Assembly: GCA_021151805.1 (NCBI GenBank)
Contig: JAGKWN010000090.1
Span: 1-18,087, forward strand
From: Cytophagaceae bacterium
GTDB lineage: Bacteria; Bacteroidota; Bacteroidia; Cytophagales; Cytophagaceae
Direction of reading: 5' to 3'
Length of the DNA: 18,087 nucleotides
Shown here: piece by piece, positions 7,467 to 14,580 of the stretch
Position numbering within the stretch: the first letter of the stretch is position 1
Layout: every line of letters starts with the position of its first letter
Notes under the pieces: model-generated
Told to the model about the DNA's origin: nothing
Databases searched by the model: none
What the model saw: the letters and a program-made list of their open reading frames with translations, nothing else
Program-made: the position numbers and the translations under genes

Positions 7467-8999
7467 TTATTTTTTAGATTTTATTAAATAAAAGATTCCC
7501 CGCACGCGAAGCATTACCTGGTCAAAGTTCGTGTCGAATAGTTTATACAGGAAAGCGCATAAGGGAAAGGTGAATAGTAAAAACAGCAAGCCTGCTGTGA
7601 TCAATGCAAACCAGGTTTGAATATTTTTTAGCAACGGTACCACTGCAAATGTGAAATAAAAATAATTTGCGGCACCAACAACCATGAGTATCCACAAATA
7701 TTTGATGCAGATAATAAAGTAATGCGTAAACGATTGCTGGATTGATTGAAAAAAGAGCATGGGAATAAACCACGCATTAACCAGGTAATGTCCGGTTGCT
7801 GTACCTATAAGTGCTCCCAATACACCCATGCGCGGAATAAGTATACAAGAAAGAATAATGTTTACGATGATTTCTGCAACAGATCCTTTTATGCGTTTTT
7901 GATAATAGTTCCGGGAGCCAAGTATGGTTACTGTCGGGTGAAGCGTAATGATGTAGAAAAGATTTATTGCAAAAAACAATAACACTGTATTTGATAATAG
8001 TAATGATTCACTGATCCAGAGTTTAAAGAAATAAGGGAATAGAAAATAAAGACCTGTGCACACATGTATAGCAACGAAGAATGCAATGCTCATTGAATCC
8101 CGCCAGAGCTGGTATACCTTATCAATTTCGCCTTTTTGGTACAATTCTCCCGAGCCGTTGATAATGTTATTGCTGCTTATAATGATCAGCTCCTTGATGT
8201 AAAAAAAGAATACCGTGTATAGCGCATAACCTGCAACATGGTCTACGCCTAAGAAATAAGAAATTAAAATAATATCTGTTTGAAACAGAACAAGCATCAA
8301 CAGCTTTTCAATAAAAACATACTTACTCGTTTTCAGGATAGCATAATTTTTTTCCTGTTGCCAGATATTCATCCAGGGGAATTCCTGGCGGGCTTTTCTG
8401 TTTGTACCTAACAGATACCAAACTGCTACTGCAAAGGAGGCTGCTGCAATGCCAATGATTGAAAAACCAAAGTAGACCAGTACTACATAAGCGCCATAGG
8501 TTAAAAAAGGTTTTAATAGCTGGTATAAATAAGTCTTATAGCCACGTTGTGAAGTATTCAATAATATGCCGGGAACACTGAAGAAATAAGTGGATGCCGC
8601 TGATGCAATATAAAGCAGAAAAGCTATATGCGTTGCTGTTGCGTATTGATCGGGAATTGAAAAGATGCCGATTATGAAAAAAGAAAAAATAAAACCAACA
8701 AGGGCAATGCTTCCGCCAATGACCATGTAGATGCGTTGGGCTGCAGAAAGCAAAGCATTGATATTGCCAATATGGTTGTCTACTAATTCCTTATATAACA
8801 AAACAGATAATGAAAGTCCTACGCCTAATTCAGCAATACCAAAGTAACCTACTGTCTGTAATAAAAGCTGATTGATTCCGTATACTTCATTGCCGAGTGT
8901 TCTGACAATGTAGGGTGTCAGAAAAAAATATAATATGATGCCCGATACCAGTGTAATGGTTTGGAGCAGGATATTATTAATGGCATGTTTTGTACGCAT
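7467..8999 (-). CDS. Wzx-type oligosaccharide flippase (MOP superfamily)
   Basis: Predicted inner-membrane flippase that moves lipid-linked sugar repeat units from the cytoplasmic to the periplasmic face. The 510-aa protein has about 12-14 hydrophobic helices and the usual polysaccharide-synthase N-terminus: KHAINNILLQ, LTPYIVRTLGNEVYGINQLL, then FGIAELGVGLSLSVLLYKEL. The second half contains PTVTILGSRNYYQKRIKGSVAEI followed by a helix with ILIPRMGVLGALIGT, typical of Wzx/RfbX proteins. A basic C-terminus (LIKSKK) faces the cytoplasm. The start ATG (complement of 8997-8999) is the only reasonable one. It is the only gene of the cluster on the minus strand, divergent from the next glycosyltransferase and convergent with the TylF-type gene, so it must have its own promoter. 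Specificity is not predictable. Confidence 0.88.
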   Translation of the reverse strand: MRTKHAINNILLQTITLVSGIILYFFLTPYIVRTLGNEVYGINQLLLQTVGYFGIAELGVGLSLSVLLYKELVDNHIGNINALLSAAQRIYMVIGGSIALVGFIFSFFIIGIFSIPDQYATATHIAFLLYIASAASTYFFSVPGILLNTSQRGYKTYLYQLLKPFLTYGAYVVLVYFGFSIIGIAAASFAVAVWYLLGTNRKARQEFPWMNIWQQEKNYAILKTSKYVFIEKLLMLVLFQTDIILISYFLGVDHVAGYALYTVFFFYIKELIIISSNNIINGSGELYQKGEIDKVYQLWRDSMSIAFFVAIHVCTGLYFLFPYFFKLWISESLLLSNTVLLFFAINLFYIITLHPTVTILGSRNYYQKRIKGSVAEIIVNIILSCILIPRMGVLGALIGTATGHYLVNAWFIPMLFFQSIQQSFTHYFIICIKYLWILMVVGAANYFYFTFAVVPLLKNIQTWFALITAGLLFLLFTFPLCAFLYKLFDTNFDQVMLRVRGIFYLIKSKK

Positions 9000-9004
9000 A
9001 ATTT

Positions 9005-9012
9005 CAAATATA
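9005..9012 (-). promoter_or_regulatory. Candidate -10 element just before the flippase start
   Basis: On the minus strand this reads TATATTTG, an exact match to the Bacteroidota TAnnTTTG consensus, ending only 5 nt before the flippase ATG. No matching TTTG lies about 20 nt further upstream. If used, the transcript would be leaderless or nearly so; it may be chance. Confidence 0.25.
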
Positions 9013-9131
9013 ACACTATTATGGCAGATGTATTTCCGGCTATACGTTATAAATTGGCTGCTGTTCTGTTTTGAAAGTGGTTCATTTGATTTAATTTAAG
9101 TAAGTTGAAAGAAAATACCTGTGAAAATAAA

Positions 9132-10127
9132 ATGAATGGGGTAAGTGTTATTATTTGCTGTTATAATAGTGCACATATATTGCCGGAAACGCTTACGTAT
9201 CTTTCCCGGCAGGTCGTTCCAAGTTCTTTAAAGTGGGAGTTAATCCTGGTAGATAATGCTTCTTCAGATAACACGGCTGCAGTTGCGGAAAAATGCTGGG
9301 AAGCACTTGGCAAGCCTGTGGCTATGCAGGTAGTGTCAGAAATAACGCCCGGCTTAAGTTTTGCCCGTCGGGCAGGTATTCAGGCAGCTGCTTATGATCT
9401 CATATTATTTTGTGATGATGATAATCTGTTGAATACAGACTACATTCAATTAGGCTTTGATACGATGGTTCAAGATGCATCAATAGCTTTGCTTGGAGGG
9501 AAGGGGGAGGCACGGATTGATATACAAGTGCCTGATTGGTTTGATCGTTATGCATACCAATATGCGGTAGGTGCACAGGCTGCCAGCAGTAAAGATATTA
9601 CTATAGAGCGCGGATTTGTATATGGAGCAGGCTGCTTCATGCGCGCACATGCATATAAAGAATTACAGCAAAAAGGATTTCAATACACCCTTTCAGGCAG
9701 GATAGGGAAGTCGTTGCTTTCGGGTGAAGACAATGAACTGGGGTATGCATTTTCATTGATTGGGTATACGATACATTACAACGAGAGCCTGCATTTTACA
9801 CATGTGCTTGCCGCCAATCGTCTCACGTTTTCATATCTGAAAAAGCTTAAAAAAGCCGTTGCTTACAGCTCTGTTTTGCTGACTCCTTATATTGAAAAGA
9901 GGAATGAAATTTTGTTTAATAAAACTTCAACATTTAACGTGACAAATCAATTGCTTCGGGAGCTGTTGTTTTTATTGAATGGATACATTAAATACCCTTT
10001 TGCTTCAGCAGCGTTTAAAGTAGATATTCTGCTGGACCGGCAAGCGCGCTTGGGTAAAATGCTGAGCTTGTATAAAAACAGACGCATGTTGCAGCATCCC
10101 GAAAACTGGCTGCCATGGCTTAAATAA
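9132..10127 (+). CDS. Family 2 glycosyltransferase
   Basis: Predicted GT-A fold inverting glycosyltransferase for surface polysaccharide assembly, 331 aa from ATG 9132. Seen: VSVIICCYNSAHILPETL at the N-terminus, LVDNASSDNT (39-48) in the nucleotide site, LILFCDDDN (90-98) with the DxD metal site, and SGEDNELG (197-204), where ED matches the catalytic-base motif of GT2 enzymes. VYGAGCFMRAHAY (163-175) fits the acceptor-side region. A hydrophobic stretch follows near 285-300 without a clear transmembrane helix. An in-frame TTG at 9105 would add nine residues; ATG 9132 is preferred because it puts the catalytic strand at the usual distance from the N-terminus. It is the last gene of the polysaccharide locus, divergent from the flippase and followed by a tRNA gene. 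No clear terminator follows it. Sugar specificity unknown. Confidence 0.87.
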   Translation: MNGVSVIICCYNSAHILPETLTYLSRQVVPSSLKWELILVDNASSDNTAAVAEKCWEALGKPVAMQVVSEITPGLSFARRAGIQAAAYDLILFCDDDNLLNTDYIQLGFDTMVQDASIALLGGKGEARIDIQVPDWFDRYAYQYAVGAQAASSKDITIERGFVYGAGCFMRAHAYKELQQKGFQYTLSGRIGKSLLSGEDNELGYAFSLIGYTIHYNESLHFTHVLAANRLTFSYLKKLKKAVAYSSVLLTPYIEKRNEILFNKTSTFNVTNQLLRELLFLLNGYIKYPFASAAFKVDILLDRQARLGKMLSLYKNRRMLQHPENWLPWLK

Positions 10128-10212
10128 ATTGCCGGATGTTCTTTAAGGTCAAATTGTTATACAGGAGTTGTTCGTATACAGAAGATGAGGTACTTTATTA
10201 ATCTTCAGTGGA

Positions 10213-10244
10213 TTTGCTAAATTCAAGGCATTTCTGTAACATTG
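10213..10244 (+). promoter_or_regulatory. Candidate tRNA promoter (TTTG-N20-TAACATTG)
   Basis: TTTG at 10213-10216 and TAACATTG at 10237-10244 are separated by 20 nt and match the Bacteroidota TTTG / TAnnTTTG pattern with one mismatch. Transcription would begin near 10250, about 20-25 nt before the mature tRNA 5' end, leaving a short leader for RNase P. No other promoter-like pair is evident in the 146 nt upstream of the tRNA. Confidence 0.4.
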
Positions 10245-10273
10245 CACTCCGAAATGGAAAATATTTCCTTTCA

Positions 10274-10347
10274 GGGCCCTTAGCTCAGACGGTTAGAGCA
10301 TCTGACTCATAATCAGGGGGTCGTTGGTTCGATCCCAACAGGGCCCA
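10274..10347 (+). tRNA. tRNA with CAU anticodon (elongator Met or Ile2)
   Basis: A complete cloverleaf can be folded by hand: 7-bp acceptor stem GGGCCCT/AGGGCCC, D stem GCTC/GAGC, anticodon stem TCTGA/TCAGG with a T-G closing pair, loop CTCATAA with anticodon CAT at 10308-10310, 5-nt variable region, and T stem GTTGG/CCAAC with loop TTCGATC. The discriminator is A at 10347. CCA is not encoded and must be added after transcription. It is not initiator tRNA, because the first pair is G-C rather than a mismatch. The acceptor pairs C4-G69 and C5-G68 and the TTAGCTCAG entry resemble tRNA-Ile2 (lysidine-modified) at least as much as elongator tRNA-Met, so the amino acid is left open. Annotation by anticodon alone would give Met. 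Confidence 0.93.
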
Positions 10348-10350
10348 CTT

Positions 10351-10376
10351 AAACCCCGCACCTAGCGGGGTTTTTT
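10351..10376 (+). terminator. Intrinsic terminator after the tRNA gene
   Basis: AAACCCCGC (10351-10359) pairs perfectly with GCGGGGTTT (10365-10373) around a 5-nt loop, and the arm runs into six T residues (10371-10376). G+C-rich stem plus T tract is a textbook rho-independent terminator, 4 nt after the tRNA end. Its T tract may also serve as the upstream element of the next promoter. Confidence 0.92.
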
Positions 10377-10401
10377 ATTGCTGTATTCCGTACTACCTTT
10401 G
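10371..10401 (+). promoter_or_regulatory. Candidate promoter for the HAD-M50 operon
   Basis: TACCTTTG at 10394-10401 is an exact match to the Bacteroidota -10 consensus TAnnTTTG. A TTTT at 10371-10374, within the terminator T tract, lies 19 nt upstream and matches the -33 TTTG at three of four positions. Transcription would start near 10407, giving a 5' leader of about 15 nt before ATG 10423. Confidence 0.5.
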
Positions 10402-10422
10402 CTGCAGCATTTATAGATATTC

Positions 10423-11058
10423 ATGAAAGACTTTTCAAACATTAAAAATATTATCCTGGATTTGGGAGCGGTTATTATTCCTATTGATTTCAGCTTAACA
10501 TTTCAGGCATTTGCTTCTTTATCGGGCTTAAGTATTCAGGAGATTGAACAACGATATAAATCGAGTACATTGTTTGTAGACTTTGAAAAAGGGATCATTG
10601 GCAATTATCAATTTTTATGCGGTGTTCGTGATTTACTGAATCTTCCTCCTTCGATTTCAGACCAGCAAATTACGGATGCATGGAATGCTTTATTACTTCC
10701 GATTCCAATGGATCGGATTCAAAGGATTCAGGAGCTTGCTTCTTCGTATCGATTATTCCTGTTAAGTAATACCAATCCCATTCATATTGCCGAAGTACAG
10801 GCAATCCTGCACAAGAATACACAGGTGTCACGCTTGGAAAAACTGTTTGAAAAGGTATGGTATTCATATGACCTGGGTTTGATAAAGCCTGGTGTAGATA
10901 TTTATAAGACTGTTTTAATGCAAAAGCAATTAACAGAACAGGAAACTGTTTTTCTGGATGATAATGCCGATAATGTTGCTGGCGCAAGAGAAGCCGGTAT
11001 TCATGCCTTACTTGTAGATGAACAACGTACGCTTATTGAATTGGTAAAACATGCTTAA
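10423..11058 (+). CDS. HAD-superfamily hydrolase (subfamily IA, YihX-like)
   Basis: Predicted cytoplasmic phosphatase of the haloacid dehalogenase superfamily, 211 aa, close in motif pattern to YihX-type sugar-phosphate phosphatases. Seen: motif I IILDLGAVIIPIDF with nucleophile D13; the +2 position that is Asp in classic HAD phosphatases is Gly15, as in the DLGNV motif of YihX-type proteins. Motif II is LFLLSNTN (111-118), motif III is the Lys in GLIKPGVDIY (K155), and motif IV is VFLDDNADNV (176-185) with D179 and D180 for Mg2+. An alpha-helical cap lies between about 20 and 90. The stop overlaps the next gene's start by 8 nt, so the two are translationally coupled. A tRNA terminator and a good promoter match precede it. 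The substrate, and any functional link to the protease, are unknown. Confidence 0.87.
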   Translation: MKDFSNIKNIILDLGAVIIPIDFSLTFQAFASLSGLSIQEIEQRYKSSTLFVDFEKGIIGNYQFLCGVRDLLNLPPSISDQQITDAWNALLLPIPMDRIQRIQELASSYRLFLLSNTNPIHIAEVQAILHKNTQVSRLEKLFEKVWYSYDLGLIKPGVDIYKTVLMQKQLTEQETVFLDDNADNVAGAREAGIHALLVDEQRTLIELVKHA

Positions 11059-12313
11059 AAAATATAAACAGCCGGGCATTCATATTCTGCTCTTTTTATT
11101 AACGTTGGCAACAACAACGCTGGCAGGAGCACAGTGGACGGGAGCGCCAGCGAAGACCGAGTGGGATTTTATTTTGTCCGGATTATATTACTCGATAACC
11201 TTTTTAGGCATATTGACCTTACATGAATTCGGACATTATTATTATGCGAAAAAGTATAAGGTTGATGTTACATTGCCATACTACATTCCATTTTATTTTC
11301 CTGGCCTGCCTGGCTTCGGTACATTCGGAGCTTTCATCCGGATGAAAAGTATCATTCATTCCCGCAAGCAGATTTTTGATATTGGTATTGCTGGTCCTTT
11401 AGCTGGTTTTGTTGCTGCTCTGGCTTTATTGATTTATGGCTTTGCTACACTCCCAGAAAAAGAATACATCTATGAAATTCATCCTGATTATGCAGTGTTT
11501 GGCGATGATTATGCTGAACATGTGTATGGGTATGAATATTTGAAAGCGCAAAGCGATAAATATGTTGATGCAAGATATCACCTGGATTCATTGCACTATC
11601 AACAAAATAAAAAACAGGATTCTACATTGAAGGAACCTGTTAAACAGTATAAGACAGAATTTACTGAGTTTGCAGTAGGTGATAATTTGTTGATGCTGAT
11701 ATTTAAAAAAATATTCTCTTATCAGGGTGATAAGATCCCAAACGAATTCGAATTATTTCATTATCCGTTTATATTTGCAGCTTATTTAGCTTTCTTTTTT
11801 ACAGCACTTAATTTGATGCCGATTGGTCAACTCGATGGCGGGCATGTTATCTATGGCTTGTTTGGGTATGAATGGCATAGGAGAATTGCCACTGTTGCAT
11901 TTATGGGTTTTGTATTTGTTGCAGGACTGGGACTGTTTAAAGTAAATCCTTTGGAAATTAATTTCTTTACTGCGAATCCTGTCGATCAATTATTATTTAG
12001 CTTTATATACGTTGGGTTTTTATTTATGCTTTTTTCGAGAATGTTTGAACGGAGCATAAATGTTGTACTGGTGGCATTGGCTGTATTTACAGGGCAGTGC
12101 TTACTAGAGTTCATCTTTCCTGAAATTACCGGAAAGAATGGTTGGTTGTTATATGCTATTCTGATCAGTCGCTTTGTTGGCGTGCAGCATCCGCCGGCGT
12201 TGGATGAGACGCCGCTTGATTTTAGACGGAAGTTATTGGGATGGCTTTCATTAGTAATTTTCGTTTTGTGCTTCACGCCCGATGTATTACTAATGTATAC
12301 CTACACGAAATAA
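11051..12313 (+). CDS. M50-family (site-2 protease type) membrane metalloprotease
   Basis: Predicted zinc-dependent intramembrane protease of family M50, 420 aa. Seen: the HExxH zinc site in TLHEFGHYYYAKKY (H58, E59, H62), the family's following TLPYYIPFYFPG segment, GIAGPLAGF (112-120), and the third zinc ligand region NLMPIGQLDGGH with D262. About seven hydrophobic helices are visible, near residues 12-27, 41-58, 112-132, 239-260, 279-296, 315-340 and 398-416. A hydrophilic stretch of about 100 residues (134-236) sits between the third and fourth helices and has no obvious PDZ signature. M50 proteases often cut membrane-tethered regulators, but others do different work, so the substrate is open. 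It starts inside the HAD gene's last codons and its stop is 2 nt from the convergent aldehyde dehydrogenase stop. Confidence 0.87.
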   Translation: MLKKYKQPGIHILLFLLTLATTTLAGAQWTGAPAKTEWDFILSGLYYSITFLGILTLHEFGHYYYAKKYKVDVTLPYYIPFYFPGLPGFGTFGAFIRMKSIIHSRKQIFDIGIAGPLAGFVAALALLIYGFATLPEKEYIYEIHPDYAVFGDDYAEHVYGYEYLKAQSDKYVDARYHLDSLHYQQNKKQDSTLKEPVKQYKTEFTEFAVGDNLLMLIFKKIFSYQGDKIPNEFELFHYPFIFAAYLAFFFTALNLMPIGQLDGGHVIYGLFGYEWHRRIATVAFMGFVFVAGLGLFKVNPLEINFFTANPVDQLLFSFIYVGFLFMLFSRMFERSINVVLVALAVFTGQCLLEFIFPEITGKNGWLLYAILISRFVGVQHPPALDETPLDFRRKLLGWLSLVIFVLCFTPDVLLMYTYTK

Positions 12314-12315
12314 GA

Positions 12316-13698
12316 TTATTTAAATCGGGTTTCGTTTACCCAGTATGTTTTGATATTAACAAACTCGAGCAAACCTAATGAAGAAAGTTCACGCCCATAT
12401 CCGGATTTTTTTATTCCGCCGAATGGTACACGTGCATCTGAGCGTGTAATATCATTGATGAAGACAGCGCCTGATTCAATTCTTTTGGCTAGCGATAAAC
12501 CTTGTTCTATATTGCTTGTCCATATACTTGCACCCAGTCCGAAGCTTGTCTCATTAGCAATGGCAATGGCCTCATCTTCGCTGGAAAATTTATAACAGCA
12601 GAACACTGGTCCAAATAATTCCTGGAATCTTATAGGACTGCTTACTGGAATATTCTCCAGTATTCTTGGAGCGAAGAAATTTGAATTCGCATCATCAAAC
12701 GGATGCGTATAATACACTGAGGCTCCTGAAGCTAATAATTGAGAAACCTGTTGTGATACATTTTCTTTCAGATCTTCACGTGCTATTGGCCCCAGCTGCG
12801 TTCCAGGTAGCATGGGATCACCTACAGATAAAGCAGCAACAGCAGCACTCAGTTCCCTTAAAAAAGCATCGTACGATTGCTCGTGAATAATAAAACGTTT
12901 TGCTGCAATACAGCTTTGACCATTGTTTTGCAGGCGGCCTTTAATGGCTTCTTTTACTGTTTGAGTAATAGGGGCATCTGCCAGAGCAATAAACGGATCG
13001 CTGCCGCCGAGTTCCAATACGCATTTTTTGATGTGTTTTCCTGCAATTGCTGCAACAGCTTGCCCGGCTCTTTCGCTTCCTGTCAATGTTACAGCTTTAA
13101 TTGTATTTGATGCGATGATAAATTCAATGTCTTCAGTTGAAGCGAAAATGTTTTGAAACACGCCTGCCGGAAAATCTGCATCCTGAAATAGTTTTTCTAT
13201 GCTTGCAGCACATATCTGTACATTTGGTGCATGTTTTAAAAGTGTTGTGTTACCCATGAACAAAGTGGGGACAGTATATCTGAAGACCTGCCAGAAAGGA
13301 AAATTCCAGGGCATGATGCCTAAGATTGTACCGATAGGTTCGAATGCAACAAAACTGTTTATTCCTGTATCCTGAAACTCTGTGCGATGCGTCTGGATCA
13401 GGTTGTCAATATGTTCAATGTACCACTGTGTTGTTGCAATACATTTTTCAATTTCACTAATGCTTTCAGTAATTGGTTTACCCATTTCTATGGTTATTTG
13501 AGATGCCAGCGTGTGCTTTTGCTCCTGCATTAAAACAACCAGTTTATTGAAATGATGTTTTCTGCTTTCAACGGAATAATTACTCCAGACTTTAAAACCA
13601 CTTTCTGCTGTTTGCAGGCACGTATGGATGGTGGTATGGCTATCGAACTCTTTATTATATATAGATTCTCCTGTGAATGGGTTGCTGGCAAATGGCAT
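12316..13698 (-). CDS. Aldehyde dehydrogenase, succinate-semialdehyde type (Sad/GabD-like)
   Basis: Predicted NAD(P)+-dependent aldehyde dehydrogenase oxidising an aldehyde, probably succinate semialdehyde, to the acid. The 460-aa length fits the short Sad/YneI subgroup, which lacks the N-terminal extension of longer enzymes. Seen: EPIGTILGIMPWNFPFWQ with the oxyanion Asn (N132), TGSERAG (206-212) of the Rossmann fold, CVLELGGSDPFI with the general base E229, NNGQSCIAAKR with the catalytic Cys C263, GPVFCCYKF, and NETSFGLGASIW. C-terminal PFGGIKKSGYGRELS is also family-typical. The start ATG (complement of 13696-13698) gives MPFASNPFTGE, matching the usual N-terminus. It faces the protease gene and is divergent from the PII gene across a 493-nt gap. 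Exact aldehyde specificity is inference. Confidence 0.88.
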   Translation of the reverse strand: MPFASNPFTGESIYNKEFDSHTTIHTCLQTAESGFKVWSNYSVESRKHHFNKLVVLMQEQKHTLASQITIEMGKPITESISEIEKCIATTQWYIEHIDNLIQTHRTEFQDTGINSFVAFEPIGTILGIMPWNFPFWQVFRYTVPTLFMGNTTLLKHAPNVQICAASIEKLFQDADFPAGVFQNIFASTEDIEFIIASNTIKAVTLTGSERAGQAVAAIAGKHIKKCVLELGGSDPFIALADAPITQTVKEAIKGRLQNNGQSCIAAKRFIIHEQSYDAFLRELSAAVAALSVGDPMLPGTQLGPIAREDLKENVSQQVSQLLASGASVYYTHPFDDANSNFFAPRILENIPVSSPIRFQELFGPVFCCYKFSSEDEAIAIANETSFGLGASIWTSNIEQGLSLAKRIESGAVFINDITRSDARVPFGGIKKSGYGRELSSLGLLEFVNIKTYWVNETRFK

Positions 13699-14191
13699 AA
13701 AAGATCAGATTTTGATGCAGAGGCAATTTAATGTAGAAATATGAAACAGTTGTTACATCATTCGAATTCTCTAGTATATACGTAGAAAAATTATATATTA
13801 GCAGATACTCTTCAGGTGTATAACGAACTTGACTTTTTTACTGTAAATTCAAAGTTTTTAATTTATTTTTTACTGGTTTATGTATATAAATTGATGTTAT
13901 ATTTTATTTTTCATTCTATTTATACTAAAAAGTACATAAAAAAATAGGCGTTTTTACTTACAAAATATTAAATATTGAATGATTTAAGTGTATTATTAAT
14001 GAAGATAACATAAAAATATTTATTTGTATTATTTTTATTTATTATAGACTATTTGATAGAAAATGGTGTAAAATGAATAAAATTATTTTATAAGATTAGT
14101 ACAATTTATGAAGAATGCATATGTTCGTGCAGAAATGCTTAATTAAGTATAGTTTGCATTCTTGAAATATAACTAAACTGCCCTATAGATC
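13699..14191. other. 493-nt A+T-rich divergent intergenic region
   Basis: Lies between the starts of the aldehyde dehydrogenase (minus) and the PII gene (plus), so it should hold both promoters. It is very A+T rich with many homopolymer runs, and no frame codes for a plausible protein. I find no exact TAnnTTTG box on either strand and no sigma-54 type GG/GC pair. The right end has a 9-bp inverted repeat (14111-14163) and a palindrome CTTAATTAAG (14138-14147). Confidence 0.5.
14111..14163. promoter_or_regulatory. Inverted repeat upstream of PII gene, candidate regulatory site
   Basis: AAGAATGCA (14111-14119) and TGCATTCTT (14155-14163) are a perfect 9-bp inverted repeat with a 35-nt spacer, ending 28 nt before ATG 14192. 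Between them lies the palindrome CTTAATTAAG. The arms could be paired operator sites with looping or a leader-RNA stem. No known nitrogen regulator site is recognised. Confidence 0.35.
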
Positions 14192-14530
14192 ATGAAAAAA
14201 ATTGAAGCTGTAATCCGGACCTCGAAATTCTTAGAGTTAAAAGAATCTCTTAACAAAATAGGTATTCAATTCTTTACATATTCAGATGTAAAAGGTGTGG
14301 GACACCAGGCAACTGAAAAAGCTGTTTATAGAGGGGTACAGTATGATTTAGGATATATTGCGCGGACAAAGTTAGAGATCATTGTCAGCGAAAAAGTAGA
14401 AGAAGTTATTAAATGTATTGTTGATACATGCAAGACAGGAGAGTTGGGAGACGGAAAGATTTTTGTTTCTAACATCGAAGAATGTGTACGTATCCGTACA
14501 GGTGAGCGTGGGGTGCCCGCGTTACAATAA
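14192..14530 (+). CDS. glnK: PII nitrogen regulatory protein (GlnB/GlnK family)
   Basis: Trimeric PII signal protein sensing ATP/ADP and 2-oxoglutarate, expected to bind and block the Amt transporter encoded just downstream. The 112-aa length is standard. Seen: MKKIEAVIRTSKFLELKESL (family N-terminus), VKGVGHQ with Q39, T-loop YRGVQYDLGYIARTKLE containing Tyr51 at the classic uridylylation position, and the C-terminal TGELGDGKIFV and VRIRTGERG nucleotide-binding motifs. Position 58 in the T-loop is Arg, where enterobacterial PII has the 2-oxoglutarate-contacting Lys. Whether Tyr51 is modified in this organism cannot be told. The gene is 50 nt upstream of the transporter, the usual glnK-amtB arrangement, so I use glnK. 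Regulation probably acts through the dyad-containing leader. Confidence 0.92.
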   Translation: MKKIEAVIRTSKFLELKESLNKIGIQFFTYSDVKGVGHQATEKAVYRGVQYDLGYIARTKLEIIVSEKVEEVIKCIVDTCKTGELGDGKIFVSNIEECVRIRTGERGVPALQ

Positions 14531-14580
14531 AATTTATGCCCTTTTATCAATTTATCTATCATAAACGAAATTAAAATACT

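Noticed and set aside
9070..9099. Promoter TTTG-N18-TAATTTAA before the second family 2 glycosyltransferase
   Set aside because: The downstream box matches only the TA and two of four TTTG positions, which is expected by chance in this A+T-rich sequence.
10274..10347. Initiator tRNA-fMet
   Set aside because: The first acceptor pair is G-C, and the anticodon stem lacks the three G-C pairs next to the loop that mark initiator tRNAs.
12877..13110. Plus-strand open frames opposite the aldehyde dehydrogenase
   Set aside because: Cys- and Phe-rich translations arise from the antisense of conserved dehydrogenase motifs; no independent signal.
13699..14191. Sigma-54 promoter upstream of the PII gene
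   Set aside because: No GG-N10-GC pair resembling the -24/-12 consensus was found in the region.
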